Shown piece by piece: positions 63,631 to 64,000 of a stretch of 64,000 nt of DNA. The notes beneath the pieces were generated by a model. That model was not told the DNA's origin. It saw only the letters and a list, made by a program, of their open reading frames with translations, and did no database searches. Origin of the DNA: Eubacterium sp. MSJ-21 (GTDB taxonomy: Bacteria; Bacillota; Clostridia; Lachnospirales; Lachnospiraceae); NCBI RefSeq assembly GCF_018918185.1, contig NZ_JAHLPZ010000002.1, forward strand, positions 310,001-374,000. The letters run 5' to 3'. The translations under genes were made by a program, and so were the position numbers. Positions within the stretch are counted from its first letter, which is position 1, and each line of letters opens with the position of its first letter.

Positions 63631-64000
63631 ATGAAAGGTTTTGTAGGCATTGGTCGCGCGGACCATGTAGAAACAGCCATAACGGAAGCAACTACAGGAT
63701 TGAAAAAAGCAGATTTCCTGATTCTGATTGCTCCCTTTTCAAAAATAGAATCTGCTGCCACCCTGCTCGGTGAAAAATATCCGGGCACACCGATGATCGG
63801 TACCAGCGGGGACGGTATTGCGAAAGAGATGCGCCTGACACAGGCGGTCATTGTAATCGGATTTGCAGGCGTCGAAGTATGTACCGGTGTGATTGAGAAT
63901 GTCCGTACAACTCCAGTCAAATCCATGCACACATTTCTTGAAAATCTGCAAACGATCGAACCAGGTGATTCTAATACAATCTGTCTGGAATTTATGACCG
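63631..64000 (+). CDS. FIST-domain protein, 5' part (cut by window end)
   Basis: The first 123 codons of a gene that runs out of the window. CGGAGG precedes the ATG at 63631. MKGFVGIGRADHVETAI, DFLILIAPF, GTSGDGIAKEMRLT and VIVIGFAGVEV resemble the N-terminal half of FIST sensor proteins, which bind small ligands and are often linked to chemotaxis or diguanylate signalling. The upstream 90 bp hold two small stems (GCGGAA/TTCCGC and GTGTAAAT/ATTTACAT). Confidence 0.7.
   Translation, partial: MKGFVGIGRADHVETAITEATTGLKKADFLILIAPFSKIESAATLLGEKYPGTPMIGTSGDGIAKEMRLTQAVIVIGFAGVEVCTGVIENVRTTPVKSMHTFLENLQTIEPGDSNTICLEFMT

Overview
The window comes from an anaerobic, spore-forming, butyrate-producing Firmicute of the class Clostridia, most likely Lachnospiraceae. 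The evidence is a complete thl-crt-hbd-bcd-etfB-etfA butyryl-CoA operon in the order known from Roseburia, Coprococcus and relatives, an nfnAB-type transhydrogenase, a five-gene spoVA operon behind a good candidate forespore sigma-G promoter, strong AGGAGG ribosome binding sites and a moderately low G+C content. Most genes lie on the minus strand. No rRNA, CRISPR array, phage or intact insertion sequence was found.

Layout. 1-8.7 kb: a very large sortase-type surface protein, a small unknown protein, the mtnN-luxS pair that detoxifies S-adenosylhomocysteine and makes AI-2 precursor, and a CxxCxxCC protein. 8.7-10.4 kb: a decayed accessory patch with two frameshifted genes and three 113-bp tandem repeats. 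10.4-16.5 kb: the butyrate operon. 16.6-26.2 kb: a YgiQ radical SAM protein, an MreB-family actin, and three unusual architectural proteins (a long coiled coil ending in an AAA-like domain without catalytic motifs, a TPR protein with Glu/Pro repeats, and a UPF0145/zinc-ribbon protein). This is the best candidate here for an undescribed system. 26.2-33.9 kb: folate/dTMP genes (dfr, thyA), two overlapping XRE regulators, a SprA-like protein, carAB and queH. 34-41.2 kb: small and membrane proteins, nfnAB, a GNAT acetyltransferase, ispF with a Cys-rich tail, and a 3D-domain cell-wall protein. 41.5-43.8 kb: two divergently oriented tRNA clusters (nine tRNAs) flanking an AEC transporter, each behind a consensus sigma-A promoter.

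43.9-45.7 kb: a truncated dus joined to a truncated pcrA, then pspA. 45.8-49.8 kb: purE, pyrimidine-nucleoside phosphorylase, phosphopentomutase and a formate/nitrite channel. 49.9-56.4 kb: an M29-like aminopeptidase with a long extension, a small membrane protein and the de novo pyrimidine genes pyrC-pyrF-pyrK-pyrD. 56.4-64 kb: a long hairpin repeat (second copy at 7.8 kb), a chorismate-mutase-like protein, the spoVA operon, a class A penicillin-binding protein and the start of a FIST-domain gene cut by the window edge.

The metabolic genes fit together. Thl, Crt, Hbd and Bcd/Etf convert acetyl-CoA to butyryl-CoA, with Bcd/Etf expected to reduce ferredoxin. NfnAB can turn reduced ferredoxin plus NADH into NADPH. 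The PyrD/PyrK pair uses NAD as acceptor. CarAB and PyrC/F/K/D make UMP, while Pdp and DeoB salvage nucleosides. All functional statements are inferred from sequence motifs read by eye; no database search was run.
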